DNA from: Paraglomus occultum
Taxonomy: Eukaryota > Glomeromycota > Glomeromycetes > Paraglomerales > Paraglomeraceae
Assembly (NCBI GenBank): GCA_910592205.1
Contig: CAJVPJ010000704.1
Coordinates: forward strand, 1-18,723
Length of the DNA stretch: 18,723 bases
Direction: 5' to 3'
In this document: one piece after another, positions 1 to 10,081 of the stretch
How the letters are laid out: each line of letters starts with the position of its first letter
Numbering within the stretch: the stretch's first letter is position 1
Made by a program: the position numbers and the translations under genes
The notes under the pieces: generated by a model
What the model was told of the DNA's origin: nothing
Databases searched by the model: none
Seen by the model: only the letters and a program-made list of their open reading frames with translations

Positions 1-2338
1 CCCGACTTTAACACGTCTACAGCTTTACATCATACAGAGAAACTGAACTCTACTCCCATCACTCCATCGTCACATCACGCAGAGAAACTGAGCTCTACTC
101 CCATCACTCCATCGTCACATCACGCAGAGAAACTGAACTCTACTCCCATCACTCCATCGTCACATTATGCAGAGAAACTGAACTCTACTCCCATCACTCC
201 ATCGTCACATTACGCAGAGAAACTGAACTCTACTCCCATCACTCCATCGTCACACGCAGAGAAACTGAACTCTATTCCCATCACTCCATCGTCATATCAT
301 GCAGAGAAACTGAACTCTATTCCCATCACTCCATCGTCATATCATGCAGAGAAATTGAACCCTACTCTCTCCATTCCGCCATCATATCATGCAGAGAAAT
401 TGAACCCTACTCTCTCCACTCCGCCATCATATCATACGGTGAAACTGAACTCTACTCCCCCCACGTCACGTGCAAACGAGCTCCGTACTCAAGAAGTGGT
501 CCCCATTGTATTTGAATCTCCATCTACCTCTTCGGTTTCTCCATCAGCTTTAGATGGTACTATTCTATTTAACCGGTACAAGCTCAAAGGGAAACCAGAA
601 TTCGATGTCAGCAAATCCGTTCGGTACGCAGAGAACGTGAGTGTAAGCAAAGACGTGGCGATAAAATTTTTCTCAGACTATGATTCATTCAAAAACGAGG
701 TTACGATGTTAAAGTCTCTTCGATCGCCATTTGTTGGTGAGTTGCATGACATATACCACGTCTCCAATGCTGTTGATTGGAAATATGTTACGATTATGGA
801 CTACTATCCTATGAGCTTGGATGTCTTTATTCTTAAAAGAAGGGATAAAATTAACAGATTAAACATAAGAGTGATAGTACAATCATTAGCTCAAGCTATA
901 GAATACGTTCATGACAAGGGAATAGTGCACCTGGACATTCAACCGGGAAACTTTGTACGCGAGGATGGAATTGAGAACAAGTGGAGATTGATCGATTTTG
1001 AGTCAGCGAAAGTCGATAGAGAAGAAAACGTTAGTAGCAGCACATTAAGATATGCTCCGCGTAAGTAATGCACACCGAGCAGTTCCTATAAATACTATCA
1101 AGTCTTTGAAAGAATTTTTAATTTCATAGCATGCTGACATTTTTTTTCTTTCTAATATAGCTGAACTAATCAAAGCGAGCAAACAGCGTACTAATATTAA
1201 AGCAGATACTTCGATGGACATGTGGTCATTTGGGTGTACGATATATGAATTGTTTGCCGGAAAACCTCTGTTCATAAATGATGATGAGACTAGAACTGCA
1301 TTACTTGACACAGGTTGCATGCAGCACTTTGAATTTCCCTCTAAAAACGTATCGGATCCTCAAGCACGACACGTGCTCAAGAAATTGTTAGCTATTAATC
1401 CTACAGAGAGAGCTTCAATTGAGGAAATTTTAAGAGGGGCGTATTTGACTGGTGGTGCCGATAGTGTTCAGGTATGTATAATCAGTTCTATTATTGATCG
1501 CTGTTATCAGTTGCGGGCAGCGTACAAACACTAACCTTGTTTTATATTAACTTAAAGATACGCAATATACGGGCAGAAGTTAACGAGGAGATCATAAACA
1601 AGAATACGAACATTGTTGTTTCCTGCGTGCAAGAGGCTACTAATAAGATTGTGAATAGTATATCTGATGTTACAGATGCGAAAGTGCCCCGACTATTCAT
1701 ATTATTACCAGGGGAGGTGTCTGGCAAAATTTTTAAACCAAACACTTGGGGAAGGAAAAAATTTGTAATCCGCATTCTTTGTGAAGGTCTTGCCGCTAAC
1801 AACAAGGAAGCCCACTTCACTGACCATCCTGGTTACGAGGTATATTTTGTCCAATGACATGTCAAATGCGATGTACTCAATATAATTCACGTCTATTAAC
1901 AATATTGATATATCTTTGTTACAGTTATATCATCCGGAACAGTTTCTTGCCAAGGCTGGGCCATACCTTAATATCTTGGCCAAGCTCATGAAAGTTGCTA
2001 GTTTCTTTCCAGCGCTGCAATTCCTGCATGGTATAGGTGGCGACTTCAGATTACTGCTTAACTCTAAGGAATTCTTCAAAAGCGTAAGCGAAATTGTTAA
2101 CGAATTCAAAACGGATGAGTCTTTTGCAAATGATCTGGCTGGCCTAGAAGATCCACTCGATCGCATGAGATGTGCGCAGGGTCCTGCACTGCGTGAATTT
2201 AAAGCGTTCTTGGATAAGAATGATCGTTCGCGCGAATATGGTGGATTGAGTAGTATTACCATGAACGATGGACACCGGAGATGGGTTTGTAAGAGTTGCA
2301 AGGAAAAGTTCTTATTACGAGGAAATCATGAACATTGA
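1..2338 (+). CDS. Receptor-like protein kinase, cytoplasmic half (5' partial)
   Basis: Exons 1-1060, 1161-1471, 1558-1839 and 1925-2338 join in frame (intron phases 1, 0, 0; 688 visible residues; stop TGA). Visible residues about 12-160 are a 15-residue tandem repeat rich in Thr-Pro. The kinase domain runs from about 190 to 450: VAIK lysine 222, glutamate in FKNEV, catalytic loop HLDIQPGN, DFE in place of DFG, then APPE across intron 1 and DMWSFG. Residues 502-551 (RLFILLPGE to HPGYE) and the last exon (GPYL, WVCKSC) form a conserved C-terminal module that I recall from multidomain fungal signalling proteins but cannot name. The frame is open at base 1, so the start lies upstream; the paralogue at 10082-12669 suggests a membrane helix and kelch ectodomain there. 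Odd points: no clear glycine-rich loop, and the catalytic-loop lysine is glutamine. The kinase call is sure; activity and receptor topology are inferred. Confidence 0.88.
34..480 (+). repeat. 45-bp in-frame tandem repeat, 10 copies
   Basis: Unit starts are at 34, 79, 124, 169, 214, 256, 301, 346, 391 and 436. The period is 45 bp except for one 42-bp unit. Each unit codes for 15 residues of the type AEKLNSTPITPSSHH. The first seven are nearly identical and the last three drift towards the kinase domain. The dehydrogenase-side paralogue on the - strand (about 11055-11095) has just one related stretch, HYTVELNSTPPPPS, so the array is a local expansion of a juxtamembrane segment. Confidence 0.95.
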
Positions 2339-4293
2339 TATATTATAACAATTAACGTGTAATAGATACAGTAATTGGTTTTCATTGACATTTATAACCG
2401 AACATTTGACATTTGGACACTTATAGTGCCGCTCTATTGTAGATTTTGCTAACTATACTCAGTTATTAATAAATAATTATATTAGTGCCTTCATCTTCCA
2501 GCAGCTAACGCTTCGTTGTGTATGTAATACTTCAGTTCATCGATTGTATAATTGATTTAACCAAAATATGTCTAAAAGCAATTGACATGTTAACTTATTA
2601 CACCGGCTTTACGCGGTATAATTTATTATTTGACTAATAGTCCGCATCGACGCAATTTATTGCCTGTGAACAGCAAAGCCCCAGTCGGAATCGACCCACG
2701 TTAATGTTATATTGTAAAGAAAAATTTTTTTGGTCAAACTTTCCACATATTAAATCGCTTACAGTAACGATAGAGACAAATTGGACATACAAACACGTTG
2801 GTCTCCGCCACTAGTCGAGAGACGCACTAACAAATGGTTTCTTACAGTTTTTGACTTGCTGTTGTAAAAGACTAACCCTGGCACATCTATTGAGTTTGAT
2901 TCGCATTTCGTATAGCTGCAACTCGATAGTCAAAAGTATGCGACAAAATCAATTATTGTAAGCGCGATTTCAATGATTGACATCTGAAAACAGGTATGCA
3001 GTGTTGTTTCTTTTCTGACTCGTTTATCTGTCTGAATAAAACGTTTTCCAACATACTAGTACAAGTTATTTACTATTACAGTGAAATTATGTCAATTTGA
3101 ACATTCCCATGTTTGAGTTTGACCGAAATTTATAATATAATATTTAAAAGTTATTTACCTCTGATTCATTTACCACGTCTTAGTAGTTAGAAGTCTTTTC
3201 CTCATAGACGTAGACAGACGCTGATACTCATTAACGAAATATTTTATTTTGGATCAAAAAAGGCTTGAAATGGATTTATATTTTCAGTATACACTTTTGA
3301 AATTCTATGCACTTACAATAGATTAACTACTAGTTAATAGCGGCATGCATAATTACTCCTTTATTTGTTGTGGTCAATATAATTAAAGTAGAATTATTAA
3401 CGCTAATTACATTTTCATCGCTGTCTCCTATGCACATACTGTCACTGTTTTAAAATTTCTTCGTTACTTGCGACTTTAGCCAATGCTTTTTTTAAACAAT
3501 ACTCCCATTAAATGAAAATAACTACGATTATTGATTTTTTTTTTTTCGTAAAATAAAAATAATTTTAAGTCATCCTTATTTGCGTATGCTTTTGTGTTTT
3601 TTTCTTTTATTCATAATTTTCGTGTTTCTTCATCTAAGAATACCATGCATTACATAATTGTTTCCATTACCGCTATGATGATCGCCATGCATTACATAAT
3701 TATTTTCATTATTTCGCCTATTAATCACTAGAACAAAATTTTAATTCGCCCCTTGTGTGCTTTGTTGCTGATAAGCGTAAGTCACTGTAATTTACGATAG
3801 CAATAATTTTTGTCTACGTTATAACAGCAATCATTAAGTTTAGTGTTTATTGATTTTATTTTATACAGTATACTGTCGTGACGTTACACGTAGGAGAGCA
3901 ACCTTTTTGAGATTTAGCGTCTTCCAACGGAGTCAACCGGTAATCTTACTAGTGCTAATTCTTGAATAATTACGAATATCTCGTATCGTATACGCTATTT
4001 CGTTGATATTTATTTTATCTCGACTGTAGGTCGTATAACTGAGCGGAAATTTCGGAGGAATACGTCATCTTTTACGTCTATACTACCATTTAGTCAGGAA
4101 AAAAGATAACGTTTGACATATAAAAAAGTGGTTATAACTCTTTATGCGGGGGTAAGTTTAGTTTTGTTGATGCTAAGTCTGCATTTAGTTTGACATATTT
4201 GAACGTAATTGTCTATTTGGGCGCTTTACTTTTTTTTTCTTGCCTTAATGGCTTTTTGGTAAATCACAATTACTCTCAATTGTAGTCACAGAA
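2339..4293. other. Non-coding AT-rich stretch
   Basis: No open frame longer than about 60 codons and no RNA gene could be recognised on either strand. It holds homopolymer T runs (around 3535-3547 and 4230-4238). A 22-bp near-perfect direct repeat starting CCATGCATTACATAATT occurs at 3643 and again at 3685. Part of the first ~150 bp is presumably the 3' UTR of the kinase gene. Confidence 0.6.
2468..2473 (+). terminator. Candidate polyadenylation signal AATAAA
   Basis: AATAAA lies 130 bp downstream of the kinase stop codon, in AT-rich DNA. It is the first such hexamer after the gene, but in DNA this AT-rich chance matches are common. Confidence 0.35.
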
Positions 4294-4482
4294 TCAGTGT
4301 TCTTGGCTTTTAAGAGAAGATGTTGGATTCATGGTATTATCAGTTCGACTTTGTTTTGCGGGAGGGTTGGTGGTTTTCAAATTGTCAAAAAGTGATTTGT
4401 ACATGAGTGTCCTTTTTCTGACAAAGGGTTGGGGTCGCGTGGTCATGAATATTTGATTGGTCGGAGCAATTTGAGGAGACAT
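4294..4482 (-). CDS. Possible small hypothetical protein, 62 aa
   Basis: An ATG-started frame of 62 codons ending in TGA. The product is basic and polar (Lys, Arg, Pro, Asn, Thr, Ser), with no signal peptide or membrane segment. I recognise no family. It is the only ATG-started frame in the 2339-6960 gap that reads at all like coding sequence, and a 16-bp inverted repeat (4501-4516) lies just upstream. It could equally be a chance frame or a lone exon. Confidence 0.22.
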   Translation of the reverse strand: MSPQIAPTNQIFMTTRPQPFVRKRTLMYKSLFDNLKTTNPPAKQSRTDNTMNPTSSLKSQEH

Positions 4483-4500
4483 AAAAAGTCAAAGTTGTGA

Positions 4501-4516
4501 AGCTCTAAATAGAGCT
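4501..4516. repeat. Short inverted repeat
   Basis: Perfect 7-bp arms (AGCTCTA and TAGAGCT) are separated by AA. It lies 18 bp upstream of the small - strand frame that starts at 4482. It may be a protein-binding palindrome or chance. Confidence 0.4.
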
Positions 4517-5640
4517 TGTTAGATAAATCTAGTTCGCTGACAATAGATACTTTCGAGCCAATTTTGCCTTCTTTGTTCTTCCATGAAGATTTTTTTTATC
4601 AGAATTGTGACGGACTTGTATATCAGCTTCTGCAAGTTGTATTATATTGCCTGGCCCGTACTACAAATGTTGTCATATTATTACGAACTTCAAGCTGGAG
4701 ATTTATAGTACCGACGCTCGTAGCCAACTTCGTGCTTGAGGAATGTTGGTCGAAACTTTTGAGAAATATAACATTTCAACGTTTGATCTGCAAAAAATAA
4801 TAATTGTAAATTCGATAAAGCGTACGTACGTGTATACCGTATACTACCACATTCACAGTTCATTACGTGAGTATACAAAATAGCAGTACGCTTCTAGGAT
4901 TATACTTTACGTAATAATTTCCCCATCATTCGACAAGAGTTGACGATTCTATCGTGAATAAGCACCTCTCGCTATGATAACTTATTCACGGTAGTTAGTA
5001 TTGACAAATTCTAAATGTTGATTCGTACCCCGTTATTGACTATCAACTAGTAGTAATCCATAATGTGGTCATGCATATGATCCACATGCTGGATCATTGA
5101 CATTAATATAAAGCAGCATGCTCCCAGCTTCCACAAATTGTTGTAGCAAACGCGTTTTTCCCATCTGGAATATTGTCCTGTCCGGAACCTAAGCCAGTCT
5201 CGAACTTTAGGCACATGATCGATAACCTTAATTCGTGTTTGATTTTCAAGCCCATCCTAAAGATTTAATTTATCGTTACATTCGTTACATTGATGAAATT
5301 TACATATTAATATACATGAGAAATACTCACTATTAAAGCATATAACAGTTCAAAAATTCTGCAATTTCAGCAAATAAAAATGGCAATCGGGCGGATTTGA
5401 TCTGTGAGGTTTTGTAACGATATTTTTCATTAAGCGAAAATTCACTTAATGTTATGCATATAAAAATATATTTTTAACCAAGTGATATAGAGCAATATAA
5501 TAATAATAAAGACATTACCGATGCATTGTATCATATATATATGTCCTCATCTTTACTCCATCGGCATCCGCATGCTTCCAAATATTCCGGAAACCCGCCA
5601 AAGCAACCCAACATCCTTGTAGTCAGCACGTATAAAAACC
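4517..5640. other. Non-coding stretch with one hairpin
   Basis: No supported gene. The frame at 4516-4800 begins with TTG, looks like no family and is hydrophobic by composition, so I do not call it. The hairpin at 4949-4994 is listed separately. Confidence 0.5.
4949..4994. repeat. Imperfect hairpin, 14-bp arms
   Basis: The arms at 4949-4962 and 4981-4994 (CTATCGTGAATAAG and CTTATTCACGGTAG) pair at 13 of 14 positions around an 18-base loop. There is no open frame here and no tRNA features are seen. It could be the core of a small foldback element. Confidence 0.55.
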
Positions 5641-5641
5641 G

Positions 5642-5722
5642 CATTCATTTATTTCGCGGGAATGGGGGACCGTGTTCATTCATTTCGCAGGGGTGGATCG
5701 CACTTCATTCGCGGGGGGCCCT
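5642..5722 (+). repeat. GC-rich imperfect tandem repeat
   Basis: About two and a half degenerate copies of a ~30-bp unit containing TTCATT, TTTCGC and GGGG, much more GC-rich than its surroundings. The two overlapping frames across it (5526-5732, 5662-6012) have low-complexity products and no recognisable family, and I think they follow from the repeat. Confidence 0.45.
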
Positions 5723-6965
5723 CTTCGTCTGACGCTCAACCTTTCAACATAACCATAGAAGAAAAAGAAGGGGAAAAAATTACGTTATTAATTGTTGCAA
5801 AAAAAAAAAGCATTATTATGGAATGGCATATCATTCAAAGTCTTGTTCTCCATTCTGACATTGTAACTAGAACAGCATCCGATTATGCTCCTAATAAACA
5901 TGTGACAGACTATCCTCTCTCCACTGCTCCTCTACTAACCCATACTGTTTCTTGTCTCGTTTTCGTATTAGCATCATCCAGATCTACCACGACTCTGCTC
6001 TGCCCCAACTAATAACATCCAGACTGCCTCTCTTGCAATAGCGTTGATACGTTCTAATTATCCTCCCAATAACGTGTTCATTACTTGCTTGCCTTCTTGT
6101 TCTTAAGGAATTTCTGATAGTTCCAGCCTAATGTCGTCGTCATCGGCATCAGGATATTTTTCTCCAGTATTGACGAGCGATGGCGAGTTGGTCCATGTTT
6201 AGAACGTATAAATTATTTATTTATATGTTGTTGATGCAGTGTGCACCTTTAGCGTTCACTCGTAGGTGCAATCAATGAAGAACGCAAATTTCCCATGTGT
6301 TAGCTGCGCATCTTGCGCGCTGCAAAAATTTAGATCGGCAAGCACACCAAATTTAGGTTGCGTTTTTGATACATCCGCGTTTTTACTGGTACGTGAGATT
6401 TACCCGTTGCGTATTAGCTAATTATGACTATATTCGAACTAATGGCTATATTCTAACTAATCCATGGTGTCAGACATAACTTCTTTTGCGTTGTGTCATT
6501 TTATACAGCCTCTATATTAATATAGATACAATGCTTTCTTTATAATTAATGCATCTATTAGCTAGTAACAAAATCGTTAACTCACCGTAGATGGGGATGA
6601 TAAGATTGCAATTAACGTCGAATATAATATCTTTCTGCCTAATTTGTTGATAAATATGTAAATAAGGTATGGCACATAATTTATTTATAGTGACGCGTAA
6701 TATGAGTTAGTGATTATACTATATAATGCACGTACAACATAGTTCCGTTCGCGTAAAGACTTTCGTTTGATTAAGATTAGTTCGTTTTAATTTTGGATTT
6801 ACTTCATCGCTTCGCTTGTTAAGAATGTTTTACGAAAATCAAATTATTTACAGTAATGATAATGATGTTTCGGTTCCTTTTGGCCGAGCAGCCGAATGGT
6901 ATATTGTCTTTTGAGAAATGCACGTTTAAAGTCCCAAAGCCGTTTATATGTTAACGCTTTAATTC
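5723..6965. other. Non-coding stretch
   Basis: Nothing that I can support as a gene. The ATG frame 5662-6012 (116 codons) runs into it, but its product is a patchwork of low-complexity segments with no family resemblance. An AT-rich 6420-6720 section and an A-run near 5798 are the only notable features. Confidence 0.5.
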
Positions 6966-7211
6966 GTGGGGGATTTACTAAATTACGTCACGTTAAGGGA
7001 GCCACAGATTATTAAAGCCATCGAGACTTTAATACCGATTCAGAGTGCACGGGAATTACCTTATGTTATCGGGGAGCAGCCAAACGATATGCACCGTGAC
7101 TATAACAAATATCAGGTCAAGCACGAAACCTTATGCAACTCTTGTAAAGAACATTTTATCATAGACATGATTCAGTTGTCAATCTCAAATTTGCTCTTGA
7201 TTTTTGCTTAA
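6966..7211 (+). pseudogene. Possible relic of a kinase-family C-terminal end
   Basis: An 81-codon frame that begins at GTG directly after a TAA. Near its end it reads LCNSCKEHFII, which resembles WVCKSCKEKFLL at the C-terminus of the kinase gene at 1-2338, and an HRDY a few residues earlier could match SREY there. The similarity is short, so this is only a candidate decayed copy of the C-terminal module. Confidence 0.2.
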
Positions 7212-7450
7212 AGACAAATTCATAAGGCGTATAATTTGTATTCATTGGATAGTGAGCCTTGAGACTACAAGATAGGTTGACTTTTATCTGCATCAATATT
7301 GACAGCCTAGCCGTTTAATATTCTGTTCAATAAATTCTGAATGATTCTTGTTCTTAAAAATATCTGTGAATTACTATGCGTAAACGAACATAAATTCTCG
7401 ACTAAAAATCTAATATCTCTCCACGTGCAAGTGAAGTTAATGCTGCCAGG

Positions 7451-8824
7451 TTAATCAAACTCCACTCGATATGGTAACTTCTCCCCTTTGATTCCTGCTA
7501 ATAGGTTGTCAATAACAATATTCCCCTGAGCTGCTTTTGCTTCTGCTGTCGCATAACCAATATGAGGCATTACCGTTACGTTCTCAAACTTTAACAACGG
7601 GTCATCGGGACTAAGTGGTTCAGGTGTAGTTACATCCAATGCAACAGCACCCAGCCGGTTCTCAGACAGTGCACGCACCAGATCAGGCTGGTTAATCACA
7701 CTCCCTCTGGCTACGTTCACTAAAATCTACATTAGGGTAAGAATACAAATAGCCAATGGAAGTGAGTAGCAACTACAAAGTACAATTTCCAAGCGACACC
7801 CATAACATAAATTATCGAATTAAACATACTACGCTGTTCTTCATCTTTTTGAAGACTTCGTAGTCGAACATCCCACGCGTCTCTTCGGTCAGAAAACATG
7901 AAATAATCACGACATCTGCCTCTTTAATTAAAACATCAAATTCTACTTTTTTTGCATCGACTTCTTCTGCTTCCTTCTTCACAGTTCTACCCGCATATAT
8001 TATCCTTCCGCTGCTACCCAGAAATGGTTTCAACCTCTTTGCTGTAGCCAACCCTATTCTTCCCAAACCAATTATTCCAATGGTTTTATCGGTGAGTTGG
8101 CACCCGAGAAGCCGTGTTGGACACCATAATTTCCAGTCACCGTTATAGACAGCGGAGATGCCTTCACGAAGACGACGGGCAGCTGCGAGCACCAAGAGGA
8201 CAGCTAGATCCGCCACTGCGTCGGTGAAGACATCTGGCGTGTGGCCAAGAGGAATGGAGCGAGATTTGAGAGCAGGGATAGAAATGTGGTCATATCCAGC
8301 TTTTGTTTAGCAGAAGGGATTTCAAGTAACGATGGGGAAAGCATTGATGCGGTGGGATGAGACAAAAGATAATAACATACGTCAACGATAATATTAATGC
8401 TACCTGACATCGTAGACACAACTTTTAGTTGATCTCCAGCTGTCTCAATCACTTCTTCATCGATCTTGTTAGTGACCGTGCATATCAAGCCGTCGACGCC
8501 TGAAAAAAAACCAAAAGCACTTTGATTTGACAATTTTGACTGATGACGATTTCTAATTAATTACACCAATTTCCGAGAAAAAGAAAATTACTTCGATTCC
8601 TAATTCTCACTTACGTTTCGCTCTTTTCCTTGTTCTTCCCTTATCCTTCTTTATGATTTCTGTCATTTCTTACCTTTCACTAGTTTCAACAGTTCACTAC
8701 GAGGGATGACACTACTATCCTTCCAATGTATTAGCTCAATGTCGTCGAAACTTTCTATCCTCTTTTGCGCGTCTTCTGAGAGAGTTTTTGTAAGCAAAAT
8801 ACGAGGTTTGATTTGCACAGACAT
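7451..8824 (-). CDS. Glyoxylate/hydroxypyruvate reductase, D-2-hydroxyacid dehydrogenase
   Basis: Exons 8824-8674, 8499-8404, 8299-7830 and 7726-7451 join in frame (phases 1, 1, 0) to a 330-residue protein, the normal length of the GRHPR family, whose members reduce glyoxylate and hydroxypyruvate with NAD(P)H. Landmarks: STMSAGYDHI around residue 82, GHTPDVFTDAVADLAV about 101-116, the dinucleotide-binding GLGRIG at 160-165, and the catalytic trio Arg246 (NVARGS), Glu275 (TTPEPL) and His294 (PHIGYAT). All key residues are present with no break, so it should be active. The start at 8824 matches where related proteins begin. In-frame ATGs at 8905 and 8890 with no stop between could add up to 27 residues lacking Asp and Glu, which might be a mitochondrial presequence. 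It has no functional link to the kinase genes around it. It could also be named GRHPR- or GOR1-like. Confidence 0.93.
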
Positions 8825-9646
8825 TTTGCAAAGTACGAAGATGGGTATAAACGACGACTGATAGCCGGACGAAAGTTTCTGACAAAACATTTGTGTGGTC
8901 GTCATACTAATACTAATGTTCCCATAGCGATCATAATCGTACTACCAGCAAAAAACGACAATGTTAAGCTCTTTCCGAAGAAAGAAATGATAACTTTATT
9001 CATATGTTCGCATGATAAAGTTGGGGCTGTGGGATCAATTATACCGCAAAGGAAACCCAGATAGTAGTGAAAACAATTATATCAATGAGACACGACTTGC
9101 TAGAACGAACTTTCAATACTTGTTTAAAGCAGTGACAATCACTGCTTTGCAAGATGTGTGTTTATAAATATGTATGTTGACATACATTCTACAGTGAGTC
9201 AATTAAATTGTTCAACACTACTGCTATTACTATGACTTCTGGGATGCACTAATGATATCGTAGAAAGCTTGATTACAATTCTCTTACTGTCTAAACCTAC
9301 AATTGAAGGCTATCAAAACGATATTCTAACAGTACAAAATAATGCCCTATATACAAAAAACCTCTTTTACGTATAAAGCATTTTTCTTTGAATTTTCCAT
9401 GCATGTTTACGAACGCGTCTTTTCTTTCTTTCCTTACATTCTGCCGTCATATTAGCTGCATCAAATCTTTATGAATTGTAAACTCGTGATTTCTATGTGT
9501 GAATAGCGCGCAATTATTACAAATTTCACCATCACCGTTGTAATAAATATTAGCTAGAAACGTTTTAAATCCACAGTGTAGAACCTGCGCAAATTATTTA
9601 TTGAGTGGTTCATTCTGTACTGTAGCAAACCATCCGTTTCTAGTTT
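8825..9646. other. Non-coding stretch upstream of the reductase
   Basis: It should hold the promoter and 5' UTR of the - strand reductase. The + strand frame 8813-9064 overlaps the reductase start on the opposite strand and resembles no family. A tight hairpin at 9126-9148 is listed separately. I looked here for the last exon of the decayed kinase gene and could not recognise it. Confidence 0.5.
9126..9148. repeat. Perfect hairpin, 10-bp arms
   Basis: AAAGCAGTGA and TCACTGCTTT pair perfectly around a three-base CAA loop. It sits in non-coding DNA between the reductase and the decayed kinase end. No T-run follows on the + strand. Function unknown. Confidence 0.6.
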
Positions 9647-9682
9647 GCTTTTCTTTTTTTCTTTTTTCTTTTTTTTTTTTTG
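9647..9682 (+). repeat. Poly-T/CT low-complexity tract
   Basis: About 36 bases made almost wholly of T with a few C. It lies just beyond the relic of the kinase C-terminal module, at a place where the intact paralogue has intron sequence. Confidence 0.8.
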
Positions 9683-9689
9683 AAATATC

Positions 9690-10062
9690 GAAACGTCATT
9701 GAATAAAATATATCTCGCAACCAAGATGGTCAGTGAAATGTGTTTGCTATATGGTCAGTGGTCAGTTAAGACCTTTACAAACCGTTTTTTTTTTCTGGGT
9801 AATGACATAAACATTCAGGAGAGAGCGCATCCCTCTAGCATCAGATTTACTACTCACAACCACATCGAACTGGGATGATATCATATTAGTGGGCTTTCTG
9901 GCGCGTCGGAATGGGCAACGCTCGTATTCCAGTTTAGTATGTTCGATTTCCTCAGCGGGATTCTGACTGCAGATTGTATATCTCTAAATCAGCATAATAA
10001 AACATATGAATTGAGTGTTTGCACAAGGTAGCGTTCGGTAACAGACAACAGCATGTATATAC
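9690..10062 (-). pseudogene. Decayed C-terminal module of the kinase paralogue
   Basis: Read on the - strand, this matches intron 2, exon 3 and the start of intron 3 of the kinase gene at 1-2338. The donor-like CAG|GTATAT at 10062, an acceptor-like TTTAGAG ending at 9982, and a relic exon 9981-9714 (268 bp against 282 bp) can be followed. The clearest stretch is 9748-9690, where TTTCACTGACCATC and TATATTTTATTCAATGAC mirror the intact gene. The frame is broken by stops and indels, and the donor after the GYE codons is AT instead of GT. The region cannot encode the module any more. The last exon of the intact gene has no counterpart that I can see. Confidence 0.75.
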
Positions 10063-10081
10063 CTGAATACTGTCGGGTCCG

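Noticed and set aside
34-480. CRISPR-like array at the left edge
   Set aside because: Units abut with no spacers and encode an in-frame protein repeat.
1045-1320. Open frame on the - strand over the first intron of the kinase gene
   Set aside because: It is opposite well-supported exons with conserved kinase motifs and has no family resemblance.
1542-2301. Long - strand frames opposite exons 3 and 4 of the kinase gene
   Set aside because: The + strand exons splice in frame and carry the conserved C-terminal module; these are shadows.
8813-9064. + strand frame starting inside the reductase's first exon
   Set aside because: It is antisense to a conserved gene and has no recognisable family.
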